A stretch of 64,000 nt of DNA from Cladorhizidae sp. MBARI D1340-BT2 (lineage: Eukaryota > Porifera > Demospongiae > Poecilosclerida > Cladorhizidae). A program made the translations under genes and the position numbers. The first letter of the stretch is position 1. Each line of letters starts with the position of its first letter. The notes below the pieces were generated by a model. The model was given only the letters and a program-made list of their open reading frames with translations. It was not told where the DNA came from and did not search any database. The DNA lies in contig JAQNBH010000009.1 in assembly GCA_028752905.1 (NCBI GenBank), positions 42,600,509 through 42,664,508 on the forward strand, given 5' to 3'. Of this stretch, positions 23,601 to 33,903 are shown one piece after another.

Positions 23601-26600
23601 TCTAACTGTTCCAACTTCCCCTCCAGTTCCAACTGCCCCCCCCTCCAGTTCTAACTGTTCCAACTTCCCTACTCCAGTTCCAATCGTTCCAACTGCCCCT
23701 CCAGTTCTAAGTGTTCCAACTGCCCCTCCAGTTCTAACTGTTCCAACTGCCCCTCCAGTTCTAACTGTTCCAACTGCCCCTCCAGTTCAACTGTGTCAAG
23801 TCCCAACTGAAATGCCCCCCCAATAGTAACCATACGACCAGCTCTGACCACATCAAATTTATATAGTCTCTATAGCCAGATACATAGCTAGAACTTTTAC
23901 TATTGAAAGATTAAAAGTTTGGTTGAGTCAGCTCCACTGAAGTAAGACAACAACAACAGGCAACAACATTTCCTATTCCAGAATCATTCCAGAATCATTG
24001 CAGTTCAGTTTAGTTCAGTTGTGAATGCAACAGCTACAGGTAACTGTGAGGGATGTCCAGTACTGCCACAGCCTTTTCTAGCAAACATGGCATGATTTCC
24101 AGGATTGCTTGTATCCCTAAGATACAATCCTGGGATGGTCTTAACCTTAGTGAGATACCTACTATCCTGGGATGGCCTTAACCTTAGTGAGATACTGGGA
24201 CTATTCTGGGATGGCCTTAACCTTAGTGAGATACTTGGGGACTATTCTGGGATGGCCTTAACCTTAGTGAGATACTGGATCTATCCTGGGATGGCCTTAA
24301 CCTTAGTGAGATACTGGGACTATTCTGGGATGGCTTTAACCTTAGTGAGATACCTACTATTCTGGGATGGCCTTAACCTTAGTGAGATACTGGATCTATC
24401 CTGGGATGGCTTAACCTTAGTGAGATACTTGGGGACTATCCTGGGATGGCCTTAACCTTAGTGAGATACTTGGGGACTATCCTGGGATGGCCTTAACCTT
24501 AGTGAGATACTTGGGGACTATCCTGGGATGGCCTTAACCTTTAGTGAGATACTTGGGGACTATCCTGGGATGGCCTTAACCTTAGTGAGATACTTGGGGA
24601 CTATCCTGGGATGGTCTTAACCTTAGTGAGATACTGGGACTACTCTGGGATGGCCTTAACCTTAGTGAGATACTTGGGGACTATCCTGGGATGGCCTTAA
24701 CCTTAGTGAGATACTGGGACTATCCTGGGATGGCCTTAACCTTAGTGAGATACTGGGACTATCCTGGGATGGCCTTAACCTTAGTGAGATACTTGGGGAC
24801 TATCCTGGGATGGCCTTAACCTTAGTGAGATACTGGGACTATCCTGGGATGGCCTTAACCTTAGTGAGATACTGGGACTATCCTGGGATGGCCTTAACCT
24901 TAGTGAGATTACTGGGACTATCCTGGGATGGCCTTAACCTTAGTGAGATACTGGATCTATCCTGGGATGGCCTTAACCTTAGTGAGATACTTGGGGACTA
25001 TTCTGGGATGGCCTTAACCTTAGTGAGATACTGGGACTATCCTGGGATGGCCTTAACCTTAGTGAGATACTGGATCTATCCTGGGATGGCCTTAACCTTA
25101 GTGAGATACTGGGACTATTCTGGGATGGCCTTAACCTTAGTGAGATACTGGGACTATCCTGGGATGGCCTTAACCTTAGTGAGATACTGGGACTATCCTG
25201 GGATGGCCTTAACCTTAGTGAGATACTGGGACTATCCTGGGATGACCTTAACCTTAGTGAGATTACTGGGACTATCCTGGGATGGCCTTAACCTTAGTGA
25301 GATACTGGATCTATCCTGGGATGGCCTTAACCTTAGTGAGATACTTGGGGACTATTCTGGGATGGCCTTAACATTAGTGAGATACTGGGACTATCCTGGG
25401 ATGGCCTTAACCTTAGTGAGATACTGGATCTATCCTGGGATGGCCTTAACCTTAGTGAGATACTGGGACTATTCTGGGGTGGCCTTAACCTTAGTGAGAT
25501 ACTGGAACTATTCTGGGATGGCCTTAACCTTAGTGAGATACTGGAACTATCCTGGGATGGCCTTAACCTTAGTGAGATACTGGGACTATTCTGGGATGGC
25601 CTTAACCTTAGTGAGATACTGGGACTATCCTGGGATGGCCTTAACCTTAGTGAGATACTGGATCTATCATGGGATGGCCTTAACCTTAGTGAGATACTGG
25701 GACTATTCTGGGATGGCCTTAACCTTAGTGAGATACTGGGACTATCCTGGGATGGCCTTGAGATACTGGGGACTATCCTGGGATGGCCTTAACCTTAGTG
25801 AGATACCGACTATTCTGGGATGGCCTTAACCTTAGTGAGATACTGGGGACTATCCTGGGATGGCCTTAACCTTAGTGAGATACTGGGGACTATCCTGGGA
25901 TGGCCTTAACCTTAGTGAGATACTGGGACTATTCTAGGATGGCCTTAACCTTAGTGAAATACTTGGGAACTATCCTGGGATGGCCTTAACCTTAGTGAGA
26001 TACTGGGGCTATTCTGGGATGGCCTTAACCTTAGTGAGATACTGGGACTATTCTGGGATGGCCTTAAGGGGGGAAGAGGGCTGAAAACACATATTTTTTC
26101 TATTTTTTTTTTATGGGCCCAAAAGGGTTCATAATATGTCTGGAGTTTGAGTTTCAAGTTTCATAGCAAGTGAATACTTGCATCAGAAGATATAGCCATT
26201 TTTATACAGTGCATTATTATTCCATTTCATTTCATTTCACTTCACATTGGAAGAGGTTCTCTCCCAGTCTTACCTGGCTACAATCGGGCGGGCGGCGATG
26301 ATCGCCTACCCAAAATACAGTTTTTATATATCAAAATGTTGCCAATTTCATGGAGACCCTTACCAGTCGTTTGCGCAATGAATTGGCCAGGTGGGGGGGT
26401 AGTGCGCAACCGCTAAGATGAGCACGTTTTTTTAGGTCAAGGTTCACTTGAAACTTTTACACTGTTGAGTTATGGGGAAGAGAACAGAGAAGCATTTTAA
26501 ACAGAAAGGCCAAGGATTCAAGAAGAGTGAAGACAAGAAGAAGAAAGCCCTACAGGCGGCTGTTGTTGAGCCTGTCACAGTAGCCACGCAAGGCAAGTTT

Positions 26601-29600
26601 TAATGTTTATCTCCGTACTAAAAAGTTACTAGCTGTTTCCTTTCCTTTGTTAGTGAGTCTCTTGGATCCTGTGGGTGGGGTAGCGCCTTCTGTGAACCTT
26701 CACTTACCTTGCAATCAATTGCAAATGTCTGAAGAGAGGCCAGTTCCATTGGTGACTATGACAAGTGACTATGACCAGGAAGAAGTTGGCTCTCATGGAT
26801 CGTTCAGCTGCTTCTGTGGCTGTTGCTACTGGATCTACTGGCTCTACCTCTTTGGACTCGGGTGGTGTTGGAGAACTAGGTAAGGGTAATCGTATAATAA
26901 ACTTAGATAAGCTTAGAGAGGTCATAGAAAGGTGTAATAAGTGTATTCAATGTGGTAACTGAGCTCCCTTGCAACTGAAGCCTGTAGGGCAGGCATGGTG
27001 TCTCATTTTTACTTTTTGTTCAAATTGTAGTAACACTCGAGACATCTCAAACCCTGTATATGTAGAAGCATTCTTTGAACATCCAGTCAGTATACTGGGT
27101 GCTCGCATTGCTCATTCTGGTCTGGAAGACATCACTGCAGTCATGGATATGTTGCCCCCTCTTAGTTCCACTTGTTTTTTTAAAATATACTAGGTCAATA
27201 GGGAGTGACGCAAATGCAGTAACAGAGTATTATGTTGGATGCCGCTCATAGGTTACATGATTTTTATAGGGTTAGGCATGAAGACATCATTGATGTTAGT
27301 ATTACTGTTGACGGCACATGGCTTAGACAGGGCCACAAATCAAATTATGGCTTGGTTGCGGTGATGTCTTGGGACACTGGAGAAGTTTTAGATTATTATC
27401 TTATGTCTAAGTTCTGTCAAGCTTGTGCGCGAAGACCTGAAGATGAAACAGAAGAAGTTACACAGAATGGTTTGAGGGTCACAAGGTAAAAATTGTGAAG
27501 CCAATTTTGAAGGCTCTTCGGGTTCTATGGAAGTTGTAGGAACACAAACTTTTTTAGCGTTCAGTGGAGAGACTGAAGCTTAGGTACACACACATAAATT
27601 AGTGATGCATGGGTATACAAATGCACATAAACGGTTGTTGGAAGTCGAGCCTTACGGTCCTAGTGTCTTTGGGTGGTGCTAGGGGGGTTAGTCGTGTGTC
27701 TATAGTTAAAATGCAAACCTACTGTAGGGGAGCAATTAGAAGGGACAACCTAGAGGGGATGATTTGCGATGTGAAAGCGATTTTTTTATCGCTCTTAGTC
27801 AACTATGGAACATCCCAACACGAGTATTGTCCTACAGGAGTTTTGAGTTGGTGTAAGTTTAAATCCAGCTTGTGCTAAAGGTGAGGTACCACCAGTACCG
27901 ATAGGCCTATGATTCCTCTGGACAAGGCTATGTATGTTAGGAGGTTTTTGATAAATTAATGTCCGAGGATCTTTTGTGCAAATGTTTAGGTGGTTATACA
28001 CAACCAAAATGAGTTTAATTCTGTTGTGTGGAGTAGAGCGGGTAAGACAGAACATATGAGTGCAACAAGTGTCAGGCTTGCTGTCGAGAGGCAACAGAGT
28101 TCAATGGAGGGCGGAGCATTGTATGGTCCTGGCATGGGGGACCTGTAACATTTTATTTTGTTATGTGTCTTTTGCTTTCTATTGTCAAACAGAGATTACT
28201 GGAAGATACTTTTGTTTATGTGTCTTTTTGTCAAGCTTAGGAATTAGTGGAGGATGACTTGTTTGTGTTCTATTGTTTTTCAGGGATTACTGGAGGGTGT
28301 CGGAAGACATGTGTGGAGGGTGACGATGGATGGACCTGGGCATGGGAGCCCTGCAAATGATGACGTGTTTATGTTTGCTAATTCAATATTAGCAAAGCAA
28401 CATACATGTAACAAGTCTGATGCGTCTTTAATTTATGTGTATGTATATATATATATTATATATATATATTGTTGGTTTTCAGGTTGTAGTTAGGATGTAG
28501 GATACTGAAAAAATAAACGACTGAAAAGTCAAACATTTTGTTTGTACACACACAATTCTAGTAATGAGGGGATGTATTCTGGTGAACAGGGGGTGTTTCT
28601 GGCAGCTGGGATGTGATTACAAACTGCTTGGACTTCAAGGCTCAATATCTCTGAAGTGATTTTTGAAAAACCGTTCAAATGATAACTTGAATATTTTTTA
28701 TCCTTTCATAAAAAAAAATATATCATTTGAAAGCAATTTTTATATTCTACAACTTGCGCGAGAGTTTTTGTTTGATAGCATTACTAAAAAAGACCTATAG
28801 ATGAAAATGTAACGTGATGTCATAAAGCTATGTTCAGAAAATGAGACAAAAAAACATTTTTTCAAAATTTCAAGACGCGCAGTTTGTAGTGCTCATTATG
28901 ATTGACTAATAGACCGAATAAGAGCCTCGCAAAGGTCGTTACTGCAACGTGGTTTACTAAACGGCTTACGGTCCGCACTGGAAGAGCCTATAATGAGCCA
29001 GGAAAAAATTATGCCGAAGCAAAATGACAAAAGAGACTTACCATTAGAAAGCACAGACTGCAAGCTGTAATTTGATATATAAATCAGGAAACTAGAGTGA
29101 ATGCGAGCAAAGATACGGTACTTTATATGAGACTACGCGATACGCAGCCTTCTTTCCCCCTTAACCTTAGTGAGATCCTGGGACTATTCTGGGATGGCCT
29201 TAACCTTAGTGAGATACTGGGGACTATCCTGGGATGGCCTTAACCTTAGTGAGATACTTGGGGACTATCCTGGGATGGCCTTAACCTTAGTGAGATCCTG
29301 GGACTATTCTGGGATGGCCTTAACCTTAGTGAGATACAGTCCTGGGATGGCCTTAACCTTAGTGAGATACTGGGACTATTCTGGGATGGCCTTAACCTTA
29401 GTGAGATACTGGGACTATTCTGGGATGGCCTTAACCTTAGTGAGATACTGGGACTATCATGGGATGGCCTTAACCTTTGTGAGATACTGGGACTATTCTG
29501 GGATGGCCTTAACCTTAGTGAGATACTTGGGGACTATCCTGGGATGGCCTTAACCTTAGTGAGATACTGGGACTATCCTGGGATGGCCTTAACCTTAGTG

Positions 29601-32600
29601 AGATACTGGGACTATTCTTGGATGGCCTTAACCTTAGTGAGATACTGGGACTATCCTGGGATGGCCTTAACCTTAGAGCCCAAGAATACACCAAGACCAG
29701 GCCACAGGATATCTCTCGTCACCTCTAGCCCTAGAAAAACTCCAGCCGTCTCAGAATACCCAAGTCATAGAATATCCCTGACCCTAGCTAGTTCTAGTGC
29801 AAATTCTGGTGACCATGATTGGTGACTGAAGTGAGCCCTCGCCGAGGAATTGGACGGAGAATTGGTGTTGGCATCTAAGTACCTATGTGTGGTAACCCGA
29901 GTGCTATGTGTGGTAACCCGAGTGGCATGCTCTTGTAAGGAACAGTCACTGTCAGTGGTTAGATTAGTAACCAACAGCTGCCAACTACGACTAGTGCTAC
30001 TTGCAATAATAGAACAACTGAATAGCTGAATAGCAAGCCATCAAGACTATAAAACTTACATAAGCACTTTACAGGAAGCAGGAAACGGAATAAAATCACG
30101 GTAATTAAGCATGCTTATGAATAATGTTTCTACTAAATTTTCAACGCCCTCAATTTTGCACCCGCGCGCTTGACCACGTAATACACTTTTAACGCTTATT
30201 GAAAAAGGTGATTGAATGCTCTAGGGCTTCCTCTAGCCACTCGTACCAATTTCAATTTTTTTTTGCACTTAGCAATCTGAAGTTATTCTGGATGGGGACT
30301 TTGGGATGCAGGTTTTTGAGGTCCCTCCACTTTAGGGTCTAGTAACTTGCCTATAGTTATCCTATGAAACATATCAAAAGAGAGCACACAGAGAGACCTA
30401 TCTTTTGAGCTATATATCAAGTCCATACCATGAAGTTTGCAGAATCTACGGAGCTCTAAAGTTGTAAATACAAGTTTAAAAAAAAAAGTTTAAAAAAATA
30501 CAACTGTCTCCCCTTAGGGCCCTTTTTGCTTGCCAGGTCACATATGAACAGACCACCTGCCTTAAATAATAAGCTTATGTAAATGGTAATCATAGTGAAG
30601 AGAACCATTTAGGGAATTCCTGGCAGCAGATTCAAAGCTAGACTTGCCTGGCTGCACAGCACAAGTGAAAAGGGCTACGTGTTAAATAGCTGATGCAACC
30701 CCTTACCAGGCGAAATGGGACCAACAAGAAACCAAGACCTAATAATCCCCTGCAGACTTAAAGGAGTCTAGACACTCCACCTCTCGTTCCCAACATCACT
30801 GATGCTCCATCACTGCCTAGACTGCGACATATCTAGCTGCAGGTCACTGCAAAGCTTCATTATGGTGTCAGATATTGTGATCATGCAACTCCAACATACG
30901 AAGAAAACTAGTTTTTATCTCCCCTCCCACACATAACGGCCATAGACTAGCCAGACTACAAGCTCCTTTGTAACAGACACCTCAGTGGTTTCATCTATGC
31001 AAGAAAGTATAGGATCAGGGACAGTTTCACCAAGACACTGAACTAGCTCTTGCATGCAATGCTCTGATGTGGAGTGTGCATTACCACTAAGTTGTAGATC
31101 TGACGTAAGAAGCTCCAAGAGACTTGCCAAGCTCAAGAAGCAGTCAAGTTGGTGGTGTGTGCAATCTCTCTCTTATTAAGGAAGTACATGCACTTGAGAG
31201 CACCAAGAGATGCCTTGTGCTGAGCTGACACATTGCTATCCCACCATCTCTCTTACTTCTTCTTGCCCATAACAACGATATATTAATGTATACAGCAAAT
31301 CTTCATCGACACAATATCCAGTGTCCAAGTCATGAGAGATGGTCTCACAAACCTCACTTCATTTCTCACTTCATTTTGGGACACTAAACATTTCCCCTCT
31401 CTACATTAAAAAATATATATATAATAAATTTAAAAAAATAATAAAAATCTTCATGAAACTCTCTGTCCTGTATAACTTTGTGTCAGTACCCTTGATCCGA
31501 CACTCATGCAACTTTGCATCAGTGTAACTCTGAATCAGTAATATTGCTATAGATCTATCAGCAGTTAAAGATCAGCTTCAGGTGGTCTAGGTTCATAGTA
31601 CAACATCAAGGACCACATTGGATTGCATCTCTGAATTAGAACATTTAAGAGATCACCGAGGGCGACTACACTGCAAAAAGGGACACGCACTTAAGAAGAT
31701 AACTGACTCACCCATCTCCTGATCCCACCGAGACGACCTTGTCTGTTCCATGAAACAACACAGATGTGACAGTACAGTTGATCTTTTTCCCCTTCCCGCT
31801 GCCGCTGGTACACTTGTGCGCAGCTAATATGCGGTTGGATGGTGTCTGTCCGATTTTTTTGGCCGAGCAGCGGGTATCCCACACACAAATGTTACCATCA
31901 CGACTACCAGATACAAACATACCTTCAGAGTGAAATGACATTCAAAACTTAACAAGGAAGTCAATCGAGAGCGTGGGAACTCGGAGAACTCACACGGATC
32001 ATCTTTGTTGGAGTCCACAGATTTCACGCTGCCTGTGTGGGATTTGAATCTTCCGAGGGATGCCCCGCAGGTGACATCCCATAGGCCAACAGTGCAGTTG
32101 CCCGATGCAGTCAGCTGCATGTAGGTACATTATGGGATACACCACGTAATAGCAAGCAATAAGAACCTTTAATGTGGACAGCCGAAAAGAAATTTGACAA
32201 TAACCTTCTCAATAACAAACTTGAAATTGTATTCTCTCGACGTTTCGACTAGATGCTCTAGCCTTCATCAGGAATAATGAAGGCTAGAGCATCTAGATGA
32301 TGAAGGCTATATAGCATCTAGACGATGAAGGCCAGAACATCTAAATGATGAAGGCTATAGCATGTAGATGATGAAGGCTATAGCATCTAGATGATGAAGG
32401 CTATAGCATCCAGATGATGAAGGCAGGAGCATCTAGACGATGAAGGCCAGAGCATCTAGACGATGAATGCCAGAGCATCTAGATGATGAAGGCCAGAGCA
32501 TCTAGATGACGAAGGCCAGAGCATCTAGATGACGAAGGCCAGAGCATCTAGATGACGAAGGCCAGAGCATCTAGATGACGAAGGCCAGAGCATCTAGATG

Positions 32601-33738
32601 ATGAAGATGAAGGCTATAGCATGTAGATGATGAAGGCTTTAGCATCTAGATGATGAAGGCTATAGCATCTAGATGACGAAGGCCAGAGCATCTAGATGAT
32701 GAAGATGAAGGCTATAGCATCTAGATGATGAAGGCTATAGCATCTAGATGATGAAGGCCAGAGCATCTAGATGATGAAGGCAGGAGCATCTAGACGATGA
32801 AGGCCAGAGCATCTAGACGATGAATGCCAGAGCATCTAGATGACGAAGGCCAGAGCATCTAGACGATGAAGGCCAGATCATCTAGATGATGAAGGCCAGA
32901 GCATCTAGATGATTGAAGGCCAGAGCATCTAGATGAAACATTGAGAGAGTAAACTTCAAGTCAATTATTGAGGTCATTTTAATTTAAGCTGATAAAAAGA
33001 GAGGCCAACTATTTGCTCCCATGGTAGTGGAACTATTACATTGTTATTCAAACAAGCTATTGTAAGCATCTGTCCTGGCATGCCACTTTTAAGCACCAAG
33101 TCAAAAAAAAAAACATCTAAAGAGGACTGATCCTTACCAGTTTTGTTCCCCCAGGAAGCCAGGAAATGTCAAATATAGCATTGGGGTCACAGAAGATCTC
33201 TGCAAATAACAACCAGTAAGTACTGTGGTGAGTACCAAGCTAACACTCATAATGCAGCTGGAAATTATGTGGCTAAGAGGTAGCTCATACACAGCTCACC
33301 ACTGATATGAGACTCATTGAGAGGTTTCCTTGTGTCAAGAAGCTCTACTGAACCTCCTTCATCAGCTATTGCCAGAAGGTTACCATAGAGACCATCACGT
33401 GTGAACTTGCATGCATATGAAGGGACGGGGTCCTGTCAGAAAAGTGAAGGGGGTGGGGGGGATACAGAGCTGAAGAATAACTGAAGAAAAAGAAATAACA
33501 AATGAGGAGCGGTAGAGGGATGCATGAGGTGAGGCATGCGCAGTAGTAATTCCTTACTGCCTGCTCATCCTCAAAAAGACACTCTAGACCTTGCAGCAGC
33601 CATCCAATCGACCCTAAATGATAAAAATAAAAGAGAGGGAAGATGGAAACTGGCTTAATTGCCTAACTCTTTCCACTTACCTAATCTTTCCCCTGAGAGA
33701 AGAATACGTCTGGCAAAAGTCTCTCCCAAGAAGGACAT
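20654..33738 (-). CDS. DTL: DTL/CDT2-like WD40 substrate receptor, 11 exons
   Basis: CDT2 recruits CDT1, p21 and SET8 to the CUL4-DDB1 ubiquitin ligase during replication. Exons on the minus strand, all GT-AG and all in phase: 33738-33681, 33613-33558, 33432-33300, 33199-33138, 32114-31994, 31922-31712, 22659-22559, 21813-21750, 21669-21629, 21569-21457, 20866-20654. They total 1173 nt, 390 residues plus stop. The start gives MSFLGETFARRILL. AIFDISWLPGGTKL matches human AVFDLAWVPGELKL (from memory), and VTAVSWCP, VTCSDDNS and VWRLKR match the last blade. Both DDB1-contacting WDXR motifs are present (WDTRC, WDLRT). The product stops soon after the propeller, whereas vertebrate DTL has a long tail with a PIP box. 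Either the tail is lost or exon 11 has an unrecognised donor and tail exons lie further left. The roughly 9 kb intron 6 is filled by arrays and a transposon. Confidence 0.93.
21040..21345. repeat. 80-bp tandem repeat in DTL intron 10
   Basis: Nearly four copies with an 80-bp period (GTATCAACAT recurs at 21101, 21181 and 21261). The unit is rich in CAACAA and ACAATG. Confidence 0.93.
21905..22530. repeat. 33-bp minisatellite in DTL intron 7
   Basis: Tandem copies containing CTGAGGTCATCTGACCTATA and ACCCTGAGAAACT, many shortened. The array ends only about 30 bp from exon 7 (22559). Confidence 0.93.
22876..23800. repeat. 27-bp minisatellite with higher-order blocks (DTL intron 6)
   Basis: Copies of a 27-bp unit, CCTCCAGTTCTAACTGTTCC plus AACTGCC. 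A variant copy, TTCCCTACTCCAGTTCCAAT, recurs near 23176, 23447 and 23666, showing that blocks of about 220-270 bp were duplicated. Open frames across it are repeat artefacts. Confidence 0.94.
24118..26063. repeat. 39-bp minisatellite, left part (DTL intron 6)
   Basis: About 50 copies of a 39-bp unit containing CTGGGATGGCCTTAACCTTA and GTGAGATACTGGGACTATC. The length is 13 codons, so a 339-codon open frame (24810-25829) runs through it. This is not a gene. The same array resumes at 29161 after the inserted transposon. Confidence 0.96.
26068..29160 (+). mobile_element. TTAA-flanked DNA transposon splitting the 39-bp array
   Basis: The left array stops at ...GATGGCC-TTAA (TTAA 26064-26067), and the right array restarts as TTAA-CCTTAG (29161-29164). 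The intact monomer has only one TTAA, so TTAA is the target-site duplication. The 3093-bp insert begins GGGGGGAAGAGGGCTG and ends with the complement of GGGGGAAAGAAGGCTG, terminal inverted repeats of 16 bp with 14 matches. It carries a decayed transposase (26472-28480). TTAA targeting is known for piggyBac and Kolobok elements. The ends and transposase do not look like piggyBac, so a Kolobok-type element is my inference. Confidence 0.92.
26472..28480 (+). pseudogene. decayed transposase with Mutator-like transposase domain
   Basis: The likely start at 26472 gives MGKRTEKHFKQKGQGFKK, a basic N-terminus. A GC-AG intron seems to follow (donor gcaagt after 26591). Later segments: RIAHSGLEDITAVMDMLPPL near 27100; DVSITVDGTWLRQGHKSNYG near 27290; a CxxC in SKFCQACARRP near 27410; WFEGHK, then SSGSMEVVGTQ near 27510; IRRDNLEGM near 27740; QHEYCPTGVLSWCKFK near 27820; and NSVVWSRAGKTEHMSATSVR near 28010. 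DGTW..RGH, the CxxC and the late SWCKF motif are what I recall for the domain Pfam names Mutator-like transposase. Several frameshifts and stops make it inactive. Which superfamily this domain belongs to is less certain than the match itself. Confidence 0.78.
29161..29677. repeat. 39-bp minisatellite, right part
   Basis: Continuation of the array at 24118-26063, with the same unit and the same variants (GGGGACT, GGGACTATT). Physical continuity was broken by the transposon. Confidence 0.96.
29678..31690. other. DTL intron 6, no recognised gene
   Basis: Mostly unique intronic sequence with an AT-rich patch near 31410-31450. I recognise no exon, RNA gene or transposon. Confidence 0.5.
32190..32990. 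mobile_element. foldback MITE, copy e, with internal array (DTL intron 4)
   Basis: Left arm ATAACCTTCTCAATAACAAA then GACGTTTCGACTAGATGCTC and TAGCCTTCATCAGGAATAAT. The right arm is ACATTGAGAGAGTAAACTTC and AAGTCAATTATTGAGGTCAT. Between the arms lies a 23-bp array (32280-32936). Confidence 0.85.
32280..32936. repeat. 23-bp minisatellite inside a MITE
   Basis: About 28 copies of AGCATCTAGATGATGAAGGC plus CAG. The unit is the MITE's own inner arm: the left arm contains GACTAGATGCTCTAGCC and CTTCATC, and its complement gives the repeat sequence. Other copies of the MITE have only one such arm on each side. Confidence 0.93.
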
Positions 33739-33830
33739 GACCTTGTTGTTACGTTGTACAGTCTATCTTTACCCGCGCTTTCGTACCGCTGTTTCCGCGG
33801 GAATTTAATTCGAGTGATCTACGCATGCGT
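33739..33830 (-). promoter_or_regulatory. putative DTL promoter with E2F-like site
   Basis: TTTCCGCGGGAA at 33792-33803, about 55 bp upstream of the DTL ATG. It reads as TTCCCGCGGAAA on the gene strand and contains the TTCCCGC core of E2F sites. DTL/CDT2 is cell-cycle regulated and E2F-dependent in mammals. No TATA box is apparent. Function is inferred. Confidence 0.45.
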
Positions 33831-33903
33831 ACTCATAAGTTTGTTGGGGGGGAAGAGTTATTATAGTTCCGTCCACCCAAGCAGAGCATATGGGGAGCTG
33901 ACT

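Noticed and set aside
24810..25829. 339-codon open frame on the plus strand
   Set aside because: Pure translation of the 39-bp minisatellite (13 codons per unit), with no non-repeat domain. It lies inside the DTL intron on the opposite strand.
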